A stretch of 64,000 nt of DNA from Sphagnum compactum (lineage: Eukaryota; Bryophyta; Sphagnopsida; Sphagnales), in NCBI GenBank assembly GCA_965153455.1, contig OZ234499.1:1550001-1614000 (forward strand). Reading direction: 5' to 3'. The position numbers and the translations under genes were made by a program. Of this stretch, positions 1 to 12,649 are shown piece by piece. The notes beneath the pieces are model-generated. The model had not been told where the DNA came from. It was given only the letters and a program-made list of their open reading frames with translations, and made no database searches. Every line of letters starts with the position of its first letter. The first letter of the stretch is position 1.

Positions 1-31
1 TTTATAGCAGGGCAGGAACACAGTGGACTTT

Positions 32-133
32 GATGTGGAATGCCACTTCTTGAGCTATTTTGCCACATTCATTTTGCCCCTTTGTCAGGTAGATAACTAT
101 GCCAAAATAGCTCAAGAAGTGGCAATCCACATC
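32..133. repeat. Long near-perfect hairpin (33-bp arms)
   Basis: Positions 32-64 and 101-133 are reverse complements at 31 of 33 positions, separated by a 36-base loop. The length and near-perfection suit a small-RNA (miRNA/siRNA) precursor or the ends of a very small inverted-repeat element. It lies close to the window edge, so flanking context is limited. Nothing in the sequence tells these options apart. Confidence 0.6.
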
Positions 134-2237
134 ATAATAACAATTTTGAGTCAAAAAAAGCATTTCACATTGCTCTCCATGTGCCTTCCAAAAAATACTT
201 TAGGGGCTAGTGTGAAAAGTCTGCCTCGTACATTTCAAAAAGTCATCCAAAAGGAAAATCAAGGAATTGAGCCCTTTTTTGAATTAGGCAGCCTGGGAAA
301 CAAAACTCAATTGTGGGCGGTCCTAAATTTACGAGCAGTGCATTAAGATCCAATATAATTTTGGGCAGTGAAATTTTAGATAGTAGGCAGCATTTAAACA
401 TTTCAAAGTTTTAGCAAACTTAAACCACATTCTGGCAGTCCAGATGATAAAGTTGTTTTGACAAGCTGGCAATGTGGTGTTGGAAATGTGGAATTGGTGA
501 TTTGGCGAGGGGGACTTGGCAAAAAGTGACAAAATGGGGCCTACCAACTTGGCAAATTGGATGTGATGATGTAGTGAAAAGGATGTAGAGTTGGTGAACA
601 TGCAATCAACTTGACGACATACCCAAGCAAATAGTTAGGAGTTCATCATCATTGAAATTCATTCCATTTGTTCCCACACTATGCATCCATGAACTTTCAT
701 TTCATTGGATGGGGGCTAACCTTAAGAAAATTCAATCCATTCAAATCCGCTCGATGAGTTCACACTCATCGCAGAGTGAACATTTATGTACATGAATGCT
801 GAAAGTTGATGTGCCAAAGTTGAAAGTTCAAACCCCTTTGTTGGGGATTTGGGTATGAAATACATGCTCATTATGGAATCTAAAAAGCATGCCAACTTGA
901 AAAGTCCAATGTAGAAGAGTCTTAGGTGCAAATAGTGTTTTGTGTGTTTGTCTGGGAGAGCGACAACCAGCTCATGCATAAGTACCATGGAAGGCCTTAA
1001 AAAAAAGCCTGAGGTTACCATCATAGTGGACCCATACTTTGGGTGTATTTCCCCCAAAATTGGTCCACACTCAACATGACAAGAAATAGCTATAAAATGA
1101 TGCATTCTTAAATCTACTTTGTCATGGTTGAAAGAGCCACATTCAAAGATCATTTAAGTGTGAGGGTTTAGGGATGTGTGTGGGGACACTTGCTTGTGTT
1201 GACGCAGTCAGCAACATCTTCACACTAGATTGTAGATTGTGCGGTAGTGGTGCTCTTCCAATTATGTCCCCCAATTCTATGAAGGAGCGATTGTCCAAGC
1301 ACCACTAGGCTCGTCACCTTGGGACAAGCCTCCTCAGTTTCTGTAGCCTTGAAAGTATTTTTAAATGTTGTGAGGGTGATGGATTCAAGATCTTGACGTC
1401 CTTTGTAATTGGAATATCTCAACGCTTGAGCATGAGGCCAAGGATGAGATATGATATTAGGGACAATGACACATGGGAATGGATAGGCATGGAACTTTTG
1501 TCCAAGTTGCATGGCTCTACTCTCAATTACTGCTGGGCTGGTATTGTATTTTAAAGAGACCCACTATTTCTGTAGGTTTAAAATCTTGATGGAATCAATG
1601 TTTTCTGGTGATGAATTTTTGCCATCTGAAAAATGCTTTGAAACCGGAATCTTCTGTCACAAATTCTCTATTTTTTTAAAAATGCCAAAAAACATTGCAG
1701 TCGCCTAAAATATGAAAGGGTGCTGAAGATTTTTTACTTTCATATTTTGAATATTGCCAAATTTGGCTAAATATACTCTTGGATGATTGCCAGTTGGGAT
1801 CACAAAAGTGGGGGAGAAAAAGGATTGGAGGGATTGCTACCAGCTAGGTCTTATCTATTATATTCAAAAAATCAGATTTTGAGATTGTACGTACCTTGAC
1901 CATTTGGGGGAACATTCACTCGTAGCAATAGTAGGGAGTTTTGACATTTGATACCACAATATTGAACAATATTGATTTCATATTTCATGATGACAATTTA
2001 CCTTCAGTGAAATGGCATATCATGTTTGAATAATTTGGGATTAAGGAAAGTGAAAAAAACTAAAACCTGAAATTCATTTTAAACTTTTGAAAATAAAATC
2101 AACACAAGTCTTTACACTTTGTAAAAACCCTCAGCTCTCGCATCTATTCTCAAAGATCATAAATCCAGTTTTCACCCTTAATCTGGATTCTAAAAATTCA
2201 AAGAATTCGGTTAAAGAGCCTACCTAAACAGCCTTTA
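134..2237. other. No gene recognised
   Basis: Short open frames occur here, for example on the minus strand at 722-1153 and 1225-1512. They show no family motif, no convincing splice sites and no composition change. I see no repeat family or RNA gene. The stretch is best treated as intergenic DNA. Confidence 0.5.
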
Positions 2238-2316
2238 TTTCTGGAACTTTTGACCCAATTCACTGAATTCCAGAACATCCTACCCTAAAAGCCAATTGGG
2301 TCAAAAATTCTGGAAA
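2238..2316. repeat. Imperfect inverted repeat (23-bp arms)
   Basis: The arms 2238-2260 and 2294-2316 pair at about 20 of 23 positions around a 33-base loop. The surrounding DNA (about 2,050-2,420) is rich in short 'ctggaac'/'aaaaactgg' motifs that may be an old degenerate repeat. The function is unknown. Confidence 0.45.
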
Positions 2317-5300
2317 CACTTTTTTAAAGATTAGGAACCATACGTTGTGTGATTCTGAGAATTTTCAAAAAACTGGAACAAGAGGTGTCTGGATTTCTAA
2401 GATTTTTATAAACTGGAACAGGAGACCTGCTCTATTGAGTATATCAACGAAGGCCACAACACTGGTTATAACTTTGCAGTACAATCTTGTATAGATATGT
2501 TCTTTGTGTCATGACAAATTGTGACAAGAATGCAGCTTTCGATGTAGTTACATTTTAATTCCAAGTTCACAGTGGGCATATTATGGGGCAAGGAGCCAAG
2601 GAGCATTGGGACACACAAATATGGGATCAGCTGCTTTGGGCTTCCTCACAGCCCTTACATCATTCATACTTATCCTCATGAGCTGGTTGTACTGATTGAA
2701 CTTGGCCCACAGGTCTAGGGAATACTGTTTGTGTCTATGTACATAATTTGGAGTGTTATCACATTGGAGTTTTCAAATCTGCATACTTTTTCAACCATGC
2801 TTGTTAATAGTTTTTGAGTTGTATTATTCTACTTTTGCAGGTTTAGGTGGTATGGGTGGTGGTATTCCCATTGTATTTCTGAAAGTTCCTATGAAGGCCT
2901 GGAATCAACAATAGTACTCTGAATCAATGGTGGAGACTCTCCAATCCGGTTACACTCTTAGGCCTGTCCTTGACCTGTCTTCACCAAAATGAGAGCCACT
3001 TACCATCTGGCATTGCAACAACAAAACCACACAATTTATTTTCACCAAAGTTTAATAATGCATGGTTCCAACTTGTGATAATAAACAATGTACATTCTGA
3101 TACAATTGAATTTATGCATATATTTCATAAAAACCTCATATTGCACTTGTGTCATCTAACAAGGTGTGTCAGTTTTTAGGTCCCATATAAACTTCAGTTT
3201 GCATTAGCCCGAGACTGAACAACAATATCAAACTTGTGTGAAAGCGTTTCAAAAGTACCAAAAACCAATACCTGCCACATATAAAAGAAACCAAAAACCT
3301 CCCATAGCAGGGACCAGTCTGTTATGTTCAAAAGTTCATAGGTCCATACTAGTACAACACTTGTATTTACTATTTACCCAAATTTATCCTGTGTTTTCTT
3401 TCCCCAATATTTTAAATCTGAGCTCAATGTTGGCTCTTGGGAGGCCTCACCCAGAAGTTGAACATGTAGGTAAATCCCAAGAGTGGCATATTCCAAAAAT
3501 GAGGAGACTAGGGTGAGGCAATAGCCTTGTCTCCTCCCCATGCATTTTGGGAAGTCACTTACGCTAGAGCTTTATTCATTGTAAAGTATGAGGTCAAAAG
3601 TATCATGAACCTAAACATGCCTAGATTCCTAGGAGGAGTGGGGTTCTCACACCAACTCTTTAAAAGTGGGGTGGATTATCATACCTACCTAATTTTGCAC
3701 CCACTCTTCAAAAGCAAGAGTAAGATCCCTCCTCTTTTCTAGGAGGGATATTCAAGAACATAAGGTGCTCTCCAAAAACACAAAATAATATCTTTGAGTG
3801 CCTTACTTACCCTTGAAGGTGCTGGTTTACCCACGCCCTTAGTTCACAATCTAATGTGCATGTATTTTTCTTTTGAAATATTCTTCAATGAGCATGTATT
3901 TGTAGCATAATATGACTTGTATTAATTAGTTGTGGGGATTCCCAAAGTTCAATTTTCATTCTTTTGTGATAGGCATCTTTGATTGAGCCATCACAAAGAA
4001 AAAATAATCCAGCTTTGGAGAATCCCTAAATAAATATGTTATAATCACCTTTGCTCATAAGAGTTACAAGGGTAGAACTCAGGACAAAGTATGTGAGATA
4101 AAATGAGCAGTTACTGTGATTGCTTTATGCTCTCGGATATGCAAAGAGCACTTCTGACTAAACATGTTGGACATACTAGTAGTTACTTTGATTGGTTAAA
4201 ATCAAATTGCCTAACCCTTCAAGCCTCCCCCAAAATGTTGAAACCCTACTAATCATATAATAACCAAAGCACCCAAAAAAGGGGGAAACCAAGGAAAAAA
4301 CTTGGTCCCACAATCCAAGGAGACAAATGAACTACCTAAGAAGATGGACCACAAGGGGAACATCAAGTTCCCAAACCCCCTCTGGTCGCTAGAAGCATAT
4401 CAAATAAGGAAAGGGGAGGACATCATGAAATGATACTTAAGCAAGAAAATCCCCCAAAAGGAAAAACTCACTTCCCAAACATATCCTCCAAAATTTAAAA
4501 ATTAACATAAAAGGCAACAACAATACAAACAATTTAATCAATTAAATTATTTCATTATGATTTTTGTTATTAAATCTTCATCAAAGCCTTGTTGAAGTTT
4601 TCAAAATAACATCAAATCAATTGAAAACATTTATATCTTAAAGACGAATTTTAACGTAAAGTTTTAATTTATTTAATTGGTTTTTTAATTTTAATCAGTT
4701 CTTAAATAATCCTTCAAATACCATATTTAAAATCTCATTTCAATAAGATTTAAAAGAATCAAAAATAATTATTTTTATGTTTATAAAAAAAATTCGTTTC
4801 AAAAATTAGTCATATGACTTGTTTCTTACATTTCATAGTGATATGAAACCTGATGATACAAAATGGCAAGTGACAACCCAAAAAAATAAAATGACATAGA
4901 GGCATGATTACATCAGTTACCCAACATTCATATTTTGATCAGAAACCCTACCAGTAGATGGGTAGACTTTAAAACAACCCATCAATTGAATGGGTGCACC
5001 CAAAATCTACACATGCACATCCATTAGCTTGGGGCAAGAAAAAAAAGCTGCCCCCCTGAAATTCACTATTGGTTCATCTCATTTGAGTGTCAAAAAATTA
5101 TATCCTCCCTCTGTTTTTAACCATTTTACATGTAGGCTAGTGGCAGGGATTGGGAGTCTAGTTGTAGGTTCTTCTGAAGAGAGATGGAAAAGAAATAACT
5201 CTCATTCTTTTGAACTTTGAACCATTCGATACTCATAGGGTATATGTATGCCCTTGGATGATGGTTCTCAAAATCAAGGAACCAGTTCCCACCAGTGATT

Positions 5301-5862
5301 TTTCCTGACAATTTTTTTTCGGACCGAAAAATTGGGAATAGTTTTTTGTAGTCTAAATTTTACCTATTTTGCTATTTTTTCAAAGGATTGTCAAGTTTTC
5401 AATGATAGAAAGCTACAATAAAAAACCCTCAGTTTTGACCCTTTATAGGAGGTTTTTAAAAATAACATAACTGATTTTGAGCCTTAACTGGGGTTCTAAA
5501 AAAGCAAAGAACCAGACCAATAAATAGTGAAAAACAACGATTTTTTGAATTTCTCGAAAACTCAGAACCAAGGTTTTAAAAGTTTGAAAGTATTAAAGAA
5601 CCCGAACTGCAGGCTCCAAGATTTTAGAAAACCCAGAACCAGAGGTTCTGAAAATCAAAGAACACACCAACACTAGTTACAACCACTGTGGGGTAGTTCT
5701 TTGAACTTTTAGATAATTGTTTGTTCTGCGTATTTGAAACATGAGAATCAAAGAACTGCCAGGCATCATAAAGGAACCCTGGCAGTTTTCTAGGTGGTTA
5801 TTTGACTTTGTCAAAAAATTGAGAACCATGGTTATATATAAAAACTGGGTAGAAATAAATGA
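2317..5862. other. Gene-free AT-rich DNA with degenerate short repeats
   Basis: No coding region is supported. From about 5,250 to 5,840 a short 'aaagaacca' type motif recurs many times, with many substitutions, like an old minisatellite. The stretch 4,490-4,800 is extremely AT-rich. Open frames at 2970-3179, 3238-3516, 3527-3742 and 4990-5220 look like chance ORFs. Confidence 0.5.
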
Positions 5863-6520
5863 GCTAATCTCACAGTTCAAATCAGCTTATGCTCTGCACT
5901 AGGAAGATTATGTGTAAGATCTTCATCCAGAAGGGAGCAGGGAGTCCCTGTGACAAATTATCTTTGCCTAAGATGTCCTCAATTTTCACCAGCAAACCTC
6001 AGAGGTTGGTGATCGTCTAGTCCAGTGTACAAAAGGCAAAGCCCGAGGACGAGGGTGGAAGGCACATTCCACTTCAAACAGCCGAGGTGATCTGTCAATT
6101 CAAATCACCTTATGGGTAAGCTGCCTAATGCTCTGCCCTAGGGAGCTTCTGCATAAGATCTCGCTCCAGAAGGTAGCTGGAAATTATGTTGTGTAAGGCA
6201 TCCTCAATTTCCACTAGCAAACTTCTCAGAGGTTGGTGAACACATCATCCTGTGAACCGAAGGCAAAGCCCAAGGTCCAAGGCGAGAGGCACCTTATGTG
6301 CCTTCCCCTTCAAAACCAATGAGGTGATCTTGACAGTTCAGATCACCTTATGCCCTGCCCTAGGCAGCTTACACGGATGATCCTGCTCCAGAAGCGAGAA
6401 GGAGAAATTATGTTGTGTAAGACGCCCTCAATTTCCACTATGAAGCCTCTCAGAGGTTGGTGAAGCTCTCATCCTCTGACCTGAAGGCAAAGCCCAAGGT
6501 CCAAGGTGGAAGGCCCCCTT
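5863..6520. repeat. Tandem array of ~230-bp 'D' repeats (3 units)
   Basis: Three units start near 5,863, 6,083 and 6,320. Each holds 'gaggtgatct', 'cagttcagatcacctta', 'tgttgtgtaag', 'cctcaatttccact', 'agaggttggtga' and 'ggcaaagccc', in that order. A fourth, shorter unit lies at 9,421-9,570. An inverted fragment is embedded in both arms of the large inverted repeat (about 9,920-9,990 and 25,780-25,835). The D unit is therefore part of the same repeat family as the large element. Confidence 0.75.
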
Positions 6521-6980
6521 GCCATTTCTAGACATGATTTGGGTCCATGCCATACATGTTTTGGGCATGTTAGGGATGCTAGGGGTATGTAACATACTTC
6601 AAGACCCTTGGCACATGCTCCCTGACATTTATGTGGCCCATAATACTCGTAACAGGGGAGGTTATGGGTGCAAAACATGACAAGCTGAAAAAATGAAAAG
6701 GCCAAATCTGGAATAAAAAAATTGTGGCATAACTCTTGTACTGCATTAACAACTATGGGCAAATGTAATGTTAAAGAGGAAAAGCCTCCATATTACTTAC
6801 GCACCCTTTCCATGCGGCCTATTCACCAACTATTTTCTGAAAAATAGTTGCTGGGTGAGGTTTTCATGTGCATAGTTGGATCCACACACCCATTACTTTC
6901 TCCCCAGTAAATTGAAGGGCTGCCCACATATATATATGATGAGACTATTAATAACAAGTGTTCAAAACATATATAAATTA
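6521..6980 (+). repeat. Repeat block A (plus-strand copy)
   Basis: This block is present in inverted orientation at 26,134-26,594. It is directly contiguous with block B here (junction at 6,971-6,980). At the other locus A and B are separated and A is inverted. That makes this copy the uninterrupted reference for the transposon junctions described under the P termini. Confidence 0.7.
6971..6980. other. Uninterrupted target site (10-mer atataaatta)
   Basis: This 10-mer sits at the A/B junction. It occurs as its reverse complement at 26,134-26,143, next to the P4 terminus, and directly at 27,285-27,294, next to the P6 terminus. It therefore looks like the pre-insertion site of an element that makes a 10-bp target duplication. 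Confidence 0.65.
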
Positions 6981-7514
6981 TAAGGTCATTGAGATGTGGG
7001 TTTTTATTTGAATGCTTTGCCGTTAGATTTTGGCTGATTCATTAGTAGGTGTTCTAAAAAATAATAGGTGGGTAGGCCCATGGAAACTTAGCTGGGTGTG
7101 CTCTTTGTCAACCTGAGAGGCATACAGAATAATATTTGCACTCTTCTACGGTAGAGTTTATCTTGTTGGTCTTTTCAAAATTAACCAGTTTTGGGCATTG
7201 TTACTTTTTGTCAAATTTATTATGCAGCCCAGGTCCATAAAAGGACAGAGCCAAAAATGGCTATCAACAACAGGATCGAGAACAAAATGGCACTCATCAA
7301 TAACTACCTATTCAGACATCCTTCTCTATTTTGACTACCTACTGAAGAAATGGTGGTGATTTCCATAAATAGAACTTTAAAAAACTGGCAAAAATCTGGC
7401 AACAAAAGCCACAAAATCAGTCTTCTCTATTTTAAATTCACAAAAGGGCCAAATTTTGCACCCAAAAAATCTCTGCTGTTGGTAGTACTACTGTTGTACT
7501 TTTTGTAGGTTTCT

Positions 7515-7806
7515 TGGCCTTGCAGACCAAGACAAGGATATTGTGTTTAGATTCATTATAGCATATAGTAGCTAAAGGGATTTTGGCCCTAGGTAATAGG
7601 TCTATTTTTTATATGAGGATTTTTGAAATGTGATATCTTGGCTTGTCTTGAAACTTGAGATAAGTTATATAGTTATAATATCTTGAAGTATTTTGGTTTC
7701 TTTTAGAGGATTTTTTGAAAATTATATTTTTGTATGGTGAAATATTTGAGTTTCCATAATTCTTCTTTTGCCGTAAGATACTTTTTAATGTAAATGGCAA
7801 GGCCAT
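7515..7806. mobile_element. Candidate short inverted-repeat element (MITE-like)
   Basis: This insert is absent from the right copy of block B, where 'taggtttgttct' is continuous. It starts with tggccttgc and ends with gcaaggcca, a 9-bp terminal inverted repeat. It is about 290 bp, AT-rich and noncoding. The empty-site comparison supports a mobile insertion, but the exact ends and target duplication are uncertain. Confidence 0.45.
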
Positions 7807-8059
7807 AGTGTGACACACCCATTGTTCTGAAGGTGAGACTATGGGTGGTGGTCTGCAAGCTTTACTTTTGTAGGTTCATTGGTACCTAGGAGCCTAGTAG
7901 GGTACCATGGGGAACCAATGGTGCAAACATTAGTTACATTATGAATATGCTAAATACATCAGGGCTACATTAGTTGATTATTTTATTTTTATTTTTGAGT
8001 GTGTTGTTGTGCTCTCGTGTTGCTGGCGTGTTCTTCCTAATAAAATTTCTTCATTTGGC

Positions 8060-8060
<1 letters not shown>

Positions 8061-8097
<37 letters not shown>
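8061..8097. repeat. (AT)n microsatellite
   Basis: An uninterrupted run of about 35 bases of alternating A and T within block B. The right-hand copy of block B (near 30,155) lacks it, so it expanded after the two copies separated. Confidence 0.9.
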
Positions 8098-8098
<1 letters not shown>

Positions 8099-9090
8099 TA
8101 AATACATATCACCTTACAACCATTTTGGTACTCTTGAAATCATTGGAAAGCCCTTGATGAGTACCTGCTAAAGAATGGGTGGCCCCTTTTGGGCAAAATT
8201 CCCTCATCTGGTGACCCAAAAAAAAGGGGGGACGACCAATCGGACAGACGATTTCTTTAATAAAATGGCACAAAATCACCATATTTCAAGGAGAAAAAAG
8301 TTGAATATGCCACATTTAGACCATAGCTTTTATGATGTCGCCAGAACATTATAGCAGGGTTCCAAAATCTTTTATATTGAGCTGTATCCCCTACACTTGG
8401 CTAAGTCCTCTTGTGAAGGATCATCTAGCTCACATATTTGAAAAAAAAGACCCTGCTCTCAACGAATACTGTCTAAATAAAAGCATATTAAAATTACAAA
8501 TGGCAAAGAGTAAATTCAGGGAAACCTGAGAATGACTTCCCACATGTAAAATGGACAACAACAGCATTCAACACTAAAGTCTTGCTCTAATGTCCCAAGG
8601 AACTTTGTACCTAAGGAAAAAATCGGTTGCAAGCTGTAGGCACAATAGTGGAGCCACCTTTCTGCTACTTGGGTTTTCAAACGGCTGAGGAAAGCAAGAG
8701 GGAGCTGTGAAATGTCATCATGTCTTTCACATTTGCACAAAAGTATATAGGAGTCCTGGAACTGCCCAGCCCTGCTTTTCTCAACTTAATTGGTTGAACA
8801 GTCAAGTTGGTTTCAGAACATTTTGTGACCCCCCCTCTGGATGTAATGTATTTGATTTTAACTTCACCTTGCAAAACTTTTTGCAAAATCCCCTCAAAAT
8901 GGTTGGCCCCATGGTAACTTGACAATTATCACAGAAAGCAGTTAACAGGTTGACAGTGTAAAAGCAGCGAAATCTGATTCAGAATCTTGATCCTTCAGTG
9001 AAAATTTTGTGCCAAATTCTCTCTCTCAATTTCAATTCACACAAATCTTTTCAGATATGCTGGACTGCCACAAATTTAGGTGAATGGTGC

Positions 9091-9420
9091 AATATTGCAA
9101 AATGATTTGTAGCATTTTCAATAGGTGTCTGATGCAAGGGGTAATTGCTGAGTTAGCCCATGTTTTTAACACGCTATAATATGGTTTCATTCAGAAATCA
9201 AAGATTGCGTTGAATTGAAACATCTGTTTACACTAGTTCTAAATAGTAATGATGTATGCACACCTAGTTCTAAGCAAGACTCAAGTTATGTTATGTTATT
9301 CAAGGTCTTGCAATAATTTTCGTCAAAGGACATATGTTGGAACTATTGATGACATGAAAATGGTTTTGTAGAAAAACCATTTTTATGTGTGAACGTCACA
9401 TACCTTCGCGGTCAAAACAA
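9091..9420. other. Unassigned spacer between block B and the large element
   Basis: No gene and no match to other parts of the window were noticed here. It lies between the end of block B and the D-type unit that flanks the large inverted-repeat element. Confidence 0.4.
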
Positions 9421-9570
9421 ATGAGGTGATCTAACAGTTCAGATCAGCTTATTCTCTGCCCTATGTAGCTTATGTGTAAGTTCTTGCTCCCTTGCGTTGT
9501 GTAAGACGTCCTCAATTTCCACTATGAAGCCTCTCCGAGGTTGGTGAACCTCTTGTCCTGACAACAGAAG
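9421..9570 (+). repeat. Single D-repeat unit
   Basis: It matches the tandem D units at 5,863-6,520, from 'gaggtgatct' to 'gacaacagaaggc', with a deletion in the middle. It directly abuts the left end of the large inverted-repeat element, so that left end is not preceded by the A/B target sequence seen at other P termini. Confidence 0.65.
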
Positions 9571-9607
9571 GCCGGAAATGAATGCAGTCAGTACAAAAGT
9601 ACTGCTG
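9571..9607 (+). repeat. P terminal motif, copy 1 (truncated)
   Basis: Contains gaatgcagtcagtac followed by aaaagtactgctg. The core cagtac-aaaa-gtactg is an inverted repeat around a 4-base loop. The outer 'ggaaaacattaaacag' part is missing. Confidence 0.7.
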
Positions 9608-9988
9608 TTTAATGTTTTCCTGAGCCTGTCGGGACTCCAACAAGATAAACTCTAATGTAATGGAGCACAGTGCAGGTAGTACTTATGCTGTAGGCCTGTG
9701 GGGTCGTCAGGCACCACACCCAAGGCTGCAGCCCATGTGAACAAGTATAGTGGTACGTCCCATCAAAAAAGCTAGAACCACCCAGGGCCATATAAATGTC
9801 AAACCGACCTTCTGTTTTTTTCTTTGTTTCCCATAAAGTAGTGGGATCCCAAGAGAGCCAACTTGACAGAAAAATCAAAACAAAATCGGTTTCACAGAAT
9901 CATGTGAAACACTATTTCCGTGCTGTGCACCAACCTCTGAGAGGTTTCCTAGTGGAAATTGAGGACGTCCTACACAACATAACTTCTC

Positions 9989-10044
9989 GGAAAACATTAA
10001 ACAGGCCAAAGAAAATGAATGCAGTCAGTACAAAAGTACTGCTG
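9989..10044 (+). repeat. P terminal motif, copy 2 (full)
   Basis: Full-length P: ggaaaacattaaacaggcc, then aaagaaaatgaatgcag, then the cagtac-aaaa-gtactg hairpin. It lies inside the left arm directly after an inverted D fragment, so the arm appears to contain a nested older terminus. Confidence 0.75.
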
Positions 10045-10544
10045 CGATATTTTATGGAATACCAAAGGCGCGCTCATTTGGTCATGTTGTACTTTCTCAC
10101 TTTACTCTTTTGGAAACTTCCCATTTACCGTTTTCTAAGTTAACATCCTCATAATGGTAAGTTTGCCAGGTGGCCAATTCAACATTGACAAATTGCCAAA
10201 TTTACAACTTCACATTGTCAAATCACCATTTTCACATCTCCACTTTTACATTGCAAACTTGACAAGTTTCCATTATTTTACGGGCTCCCCAAAATATTCG
10301 GACTGTCCTCAAAACAATCCATTGATTGCCCAATTTGTTTTTATAGTGTTTTTTGCCCAAACTTTGTTTTTTTGGGCTGTTTTCTTGCGGGGTGGGTGGG
10401 GGCTTGCATTAGTGGCCTACCCTCCTACCTCCTAGCCTACATACTCACTAACTTACATCCCCACCTACTTAGGCTACCTATCCACCTACCTACCTACTTA
10501 TCTAGGTGTAGATCCCTATCCTCACCTACCTACAATTTAGGATA

Positions 10545-11990
10545 CCAACTGATTTGCAAGTAAGCAAATTTACAAAATCAAAAACTCTAAAAATTACAAA
10601 TTAATAATTACAAATTGCAAGTGCGCATTTGCAAGTTCACAAGTTTGCAAATTTACAAAATCTACAAATTACTAATTAATAATTACAATTTACAACTTAA
10701 CAAATTGCAAGTGTGCATGTTTGCAAGTTTACAAGTTTGCAAATTTATAAAATTTAAAAATGTAAAAATTGCAAATTAATAATTACAAATTTACAGCTTT
10801 ACAAGTTGCAAGGGCGCATATGCAAGTTCACAAGTTTGCAAAGTATGCAAGATTACAAATTTACAAAATCTACAAATTACTAATTAATAATCATAAATTT
10901 TCAACTTAACAAATTGCAAGTGCACATTTGCAAGTTTGCAGGTTTACAAGTTTGCAAATTTACAAAATTAAAAAATCTAGAAATTAATAATTAATAATTA
11001 AAATTTTACATCTTTACAAATCGCAAGTGTGTATTTGCAAGTTCACAAGTTTGCAAGCTTACAAAATTACAATATCTAGAAATTACAAATTAATAATTTA
11101 CAAATTTAAATCTTAACAAATTCCAAGTGTACATTTGCAAATTTGTGCAAGTTTGCAAGTTTGCAAATTTACAAATTTACAAATCACAAACGCGCATTTG
11201 CAAGTATGCAATATCACCACATCACCAAATTACCAAATTTTAAAAATTAAAAAAAAATTGCAAGTACATGTTTACAAATATACAAAATTACCAAATTACC
11301 ATAATTACCATATTAACAAAATAATAATTAAAAATTTACAATTTGACAAATTGCAAATGCATTTTTGCATATTTACAAGTTTGCACATGCTAAATTTGCA
11401 CATTTTTATACTTGCATGTACTACAAAATTATAAACATACAAACATATAAATTTCCAATTTGCAAGGTTTGCAAGTTAAAAATTACAAAATTACAAATGA
11501 AAAAATGAAAAATTGCAACCTACAAATAACAATGTTTCCAAGTTTACAAGTAACAGAACACATGCAAGTATTGCACAAAATTACAAATTGCAAGTTACAG
11601 AATTGCAAGTTTTCAAATTCGTAAGTTACAAGATAATATAAAATAAATCACAATTCACATATTACAATATTACAATTAGAAATTTAGAAATTTACAACAT
11701 CAAAATATTACATAGTTACAAATTGCAAAGTTGAAATTTGTAAATGCACATTTGTAAATTTGCAAAATTGAAATATGCAAGTTCACATTTGTAAATTTAC
11801 CAAATTTCAAATGCAATAATTCTACATTAAATAATTTTGTAATTTAATAATTTGTGCATGTTACAAATCACAAATTTACAAAATTGTAAATTTGAAATTG
11901 CAAGAAATCAACTTTGCAAATTCATACATTTCCAAGTTACAAATCAATGATCATAAATTTTTAAATGCACAATTTGCATGAACTGACCAA
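10545..11990. repeat. AT-rich minisatellite, ~100-bp unit (left arm)
   Basis: The landmark 'aaattgcaagtgcgcatttg' and its variants recur at about 10,616, 10,702, 10,803, 10,912, 11,018, 11,118 and 11,182. Between the landmarks are runs of 'tttacaaa' and 'ttaataatta'. Spacing is 64-109 bp. The same family in inverted orientation fills 24,610-25,200 in the right arm, in fewer units. Confidence 0.8.
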
Positions 11991-12119
11991 AAAACAAGAA
12001 GGCAGTTTATGGATCCCATGCGTGTATCACAACCTAAACCACAAAAGACCAATGCATATTTAGGGTGCCCTATTTGGGTATTACAACTTATATCTTAAAA
12101 CCAATCCTTATCTCATAGA

Positions 12120-12640
12120 CATTTATGTGGGTATTGCATAATTTGGTAAATGATCTTCATAAATTGATTAGACCCAATCCCATAACACAATACCTAAATA
12201 CCAAAATGATATATCAAGTGCAAGAAACATGTAAGTCAATATATGATTATTGACTTAAATGCAAATATTGCATTTTTTTCACAAAAAATCAGTCCCTTTT
12301 TATGAACGTATATTTGGATATTGCATAATTTGGTAAATGTCCACAAAGATTGACTAATTCAAAACTCAACCCCAAAATGCAATGTCCGAATATGATATAT
12401 CAAGTGCAAAAAACATGTAAGTTAAGACCTATTTGATTGTAGACCTAAATGCAGGTATTACATTTTCTTCACAAAAAACAAGTCCCTCTTTTGCAGACCT
12501 ATATATGGGTATTGCAAAATTTTGCAATTATTGTGACGTTCTTTTGGCACACATGTGCGGGTACATTGCTTTGTGGCAAAAATCCAATCACTATTTTTAA
12601 TGCTTATATGAAGGTATTGCAAATGTGGGTAAAATAAACA
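12120..12640. repeat. Tandem repeat, ~180-bp unit
   Basis: Two full units and one partial unit. Each has 'gggtattgcataatttggtaaatg', split by short changes, then 'gatatatcaagtgcaa', 'aacatgtaagt' and 'cacaaaaaa.cagtccct'. The first unit overlaps the inner end of the left inverted arm. Confidence 0.7.
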
Positions 12641-12649
12641 CATATTGGT

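Larger units (their letters stand above)
6981..9090 (+). repeat. Repeat block B, left copy
   Basis: This is a direct, diverged copy of 27,295-30,680. Clearly matching stretches are 6,981-7,165, 7,170-7,510, 7,830-8,300 and 8,800-9,085. Compared with the right copy it carries an extra piece at 7,512-7,830 and another of about 490 bp at 8,305-8,800. It lacks two insertions found in the right copy. A TATA-like 'cataaaagg' near 7,231 corresponds to 'ctataaaagg' in the right copy. No coding capacity is visible. Confidence 0.7.
9571..12150 (+). repeat. Left terminal inverted repeat arm
   Basis: This is the inverted counterpart of 24,437-26,133. The best conserved part is 9,790-10,420, where open frames translated from the two arms are nearly identical although they look noncoding. 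It has a roughly 60-bp piece (about 9,635-9,695) missing from the right arm; a direct copy of that piece occurs at 26,857-26,915. The outermost bases of the P terminus seen elsewhere (ggaaaa.attaaa) are missing here. Confidence 0.8.

Noticed and set aside
722-1512. Two adjacent minus-strand frames (143 and 95 codons)
   Set aside because: No recognisable motif, no clear splice sites joining them, and composition like the surrounding intergenic DNA.
9796-10143. 115-116-codon frames conserved in both arms (also 25,617-25,967)
   Set aside because: They run across the P and D repeat modules, and the same modules appear elsewhere without the frame. Conservation is explained by arm duplication.
10545-11990. 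CRISPR-like array
   Set aside because: Spacing and repeats are irregular, repeats and 'spacers' are the same AT-rich motif family, and the genome is eukaryotic.
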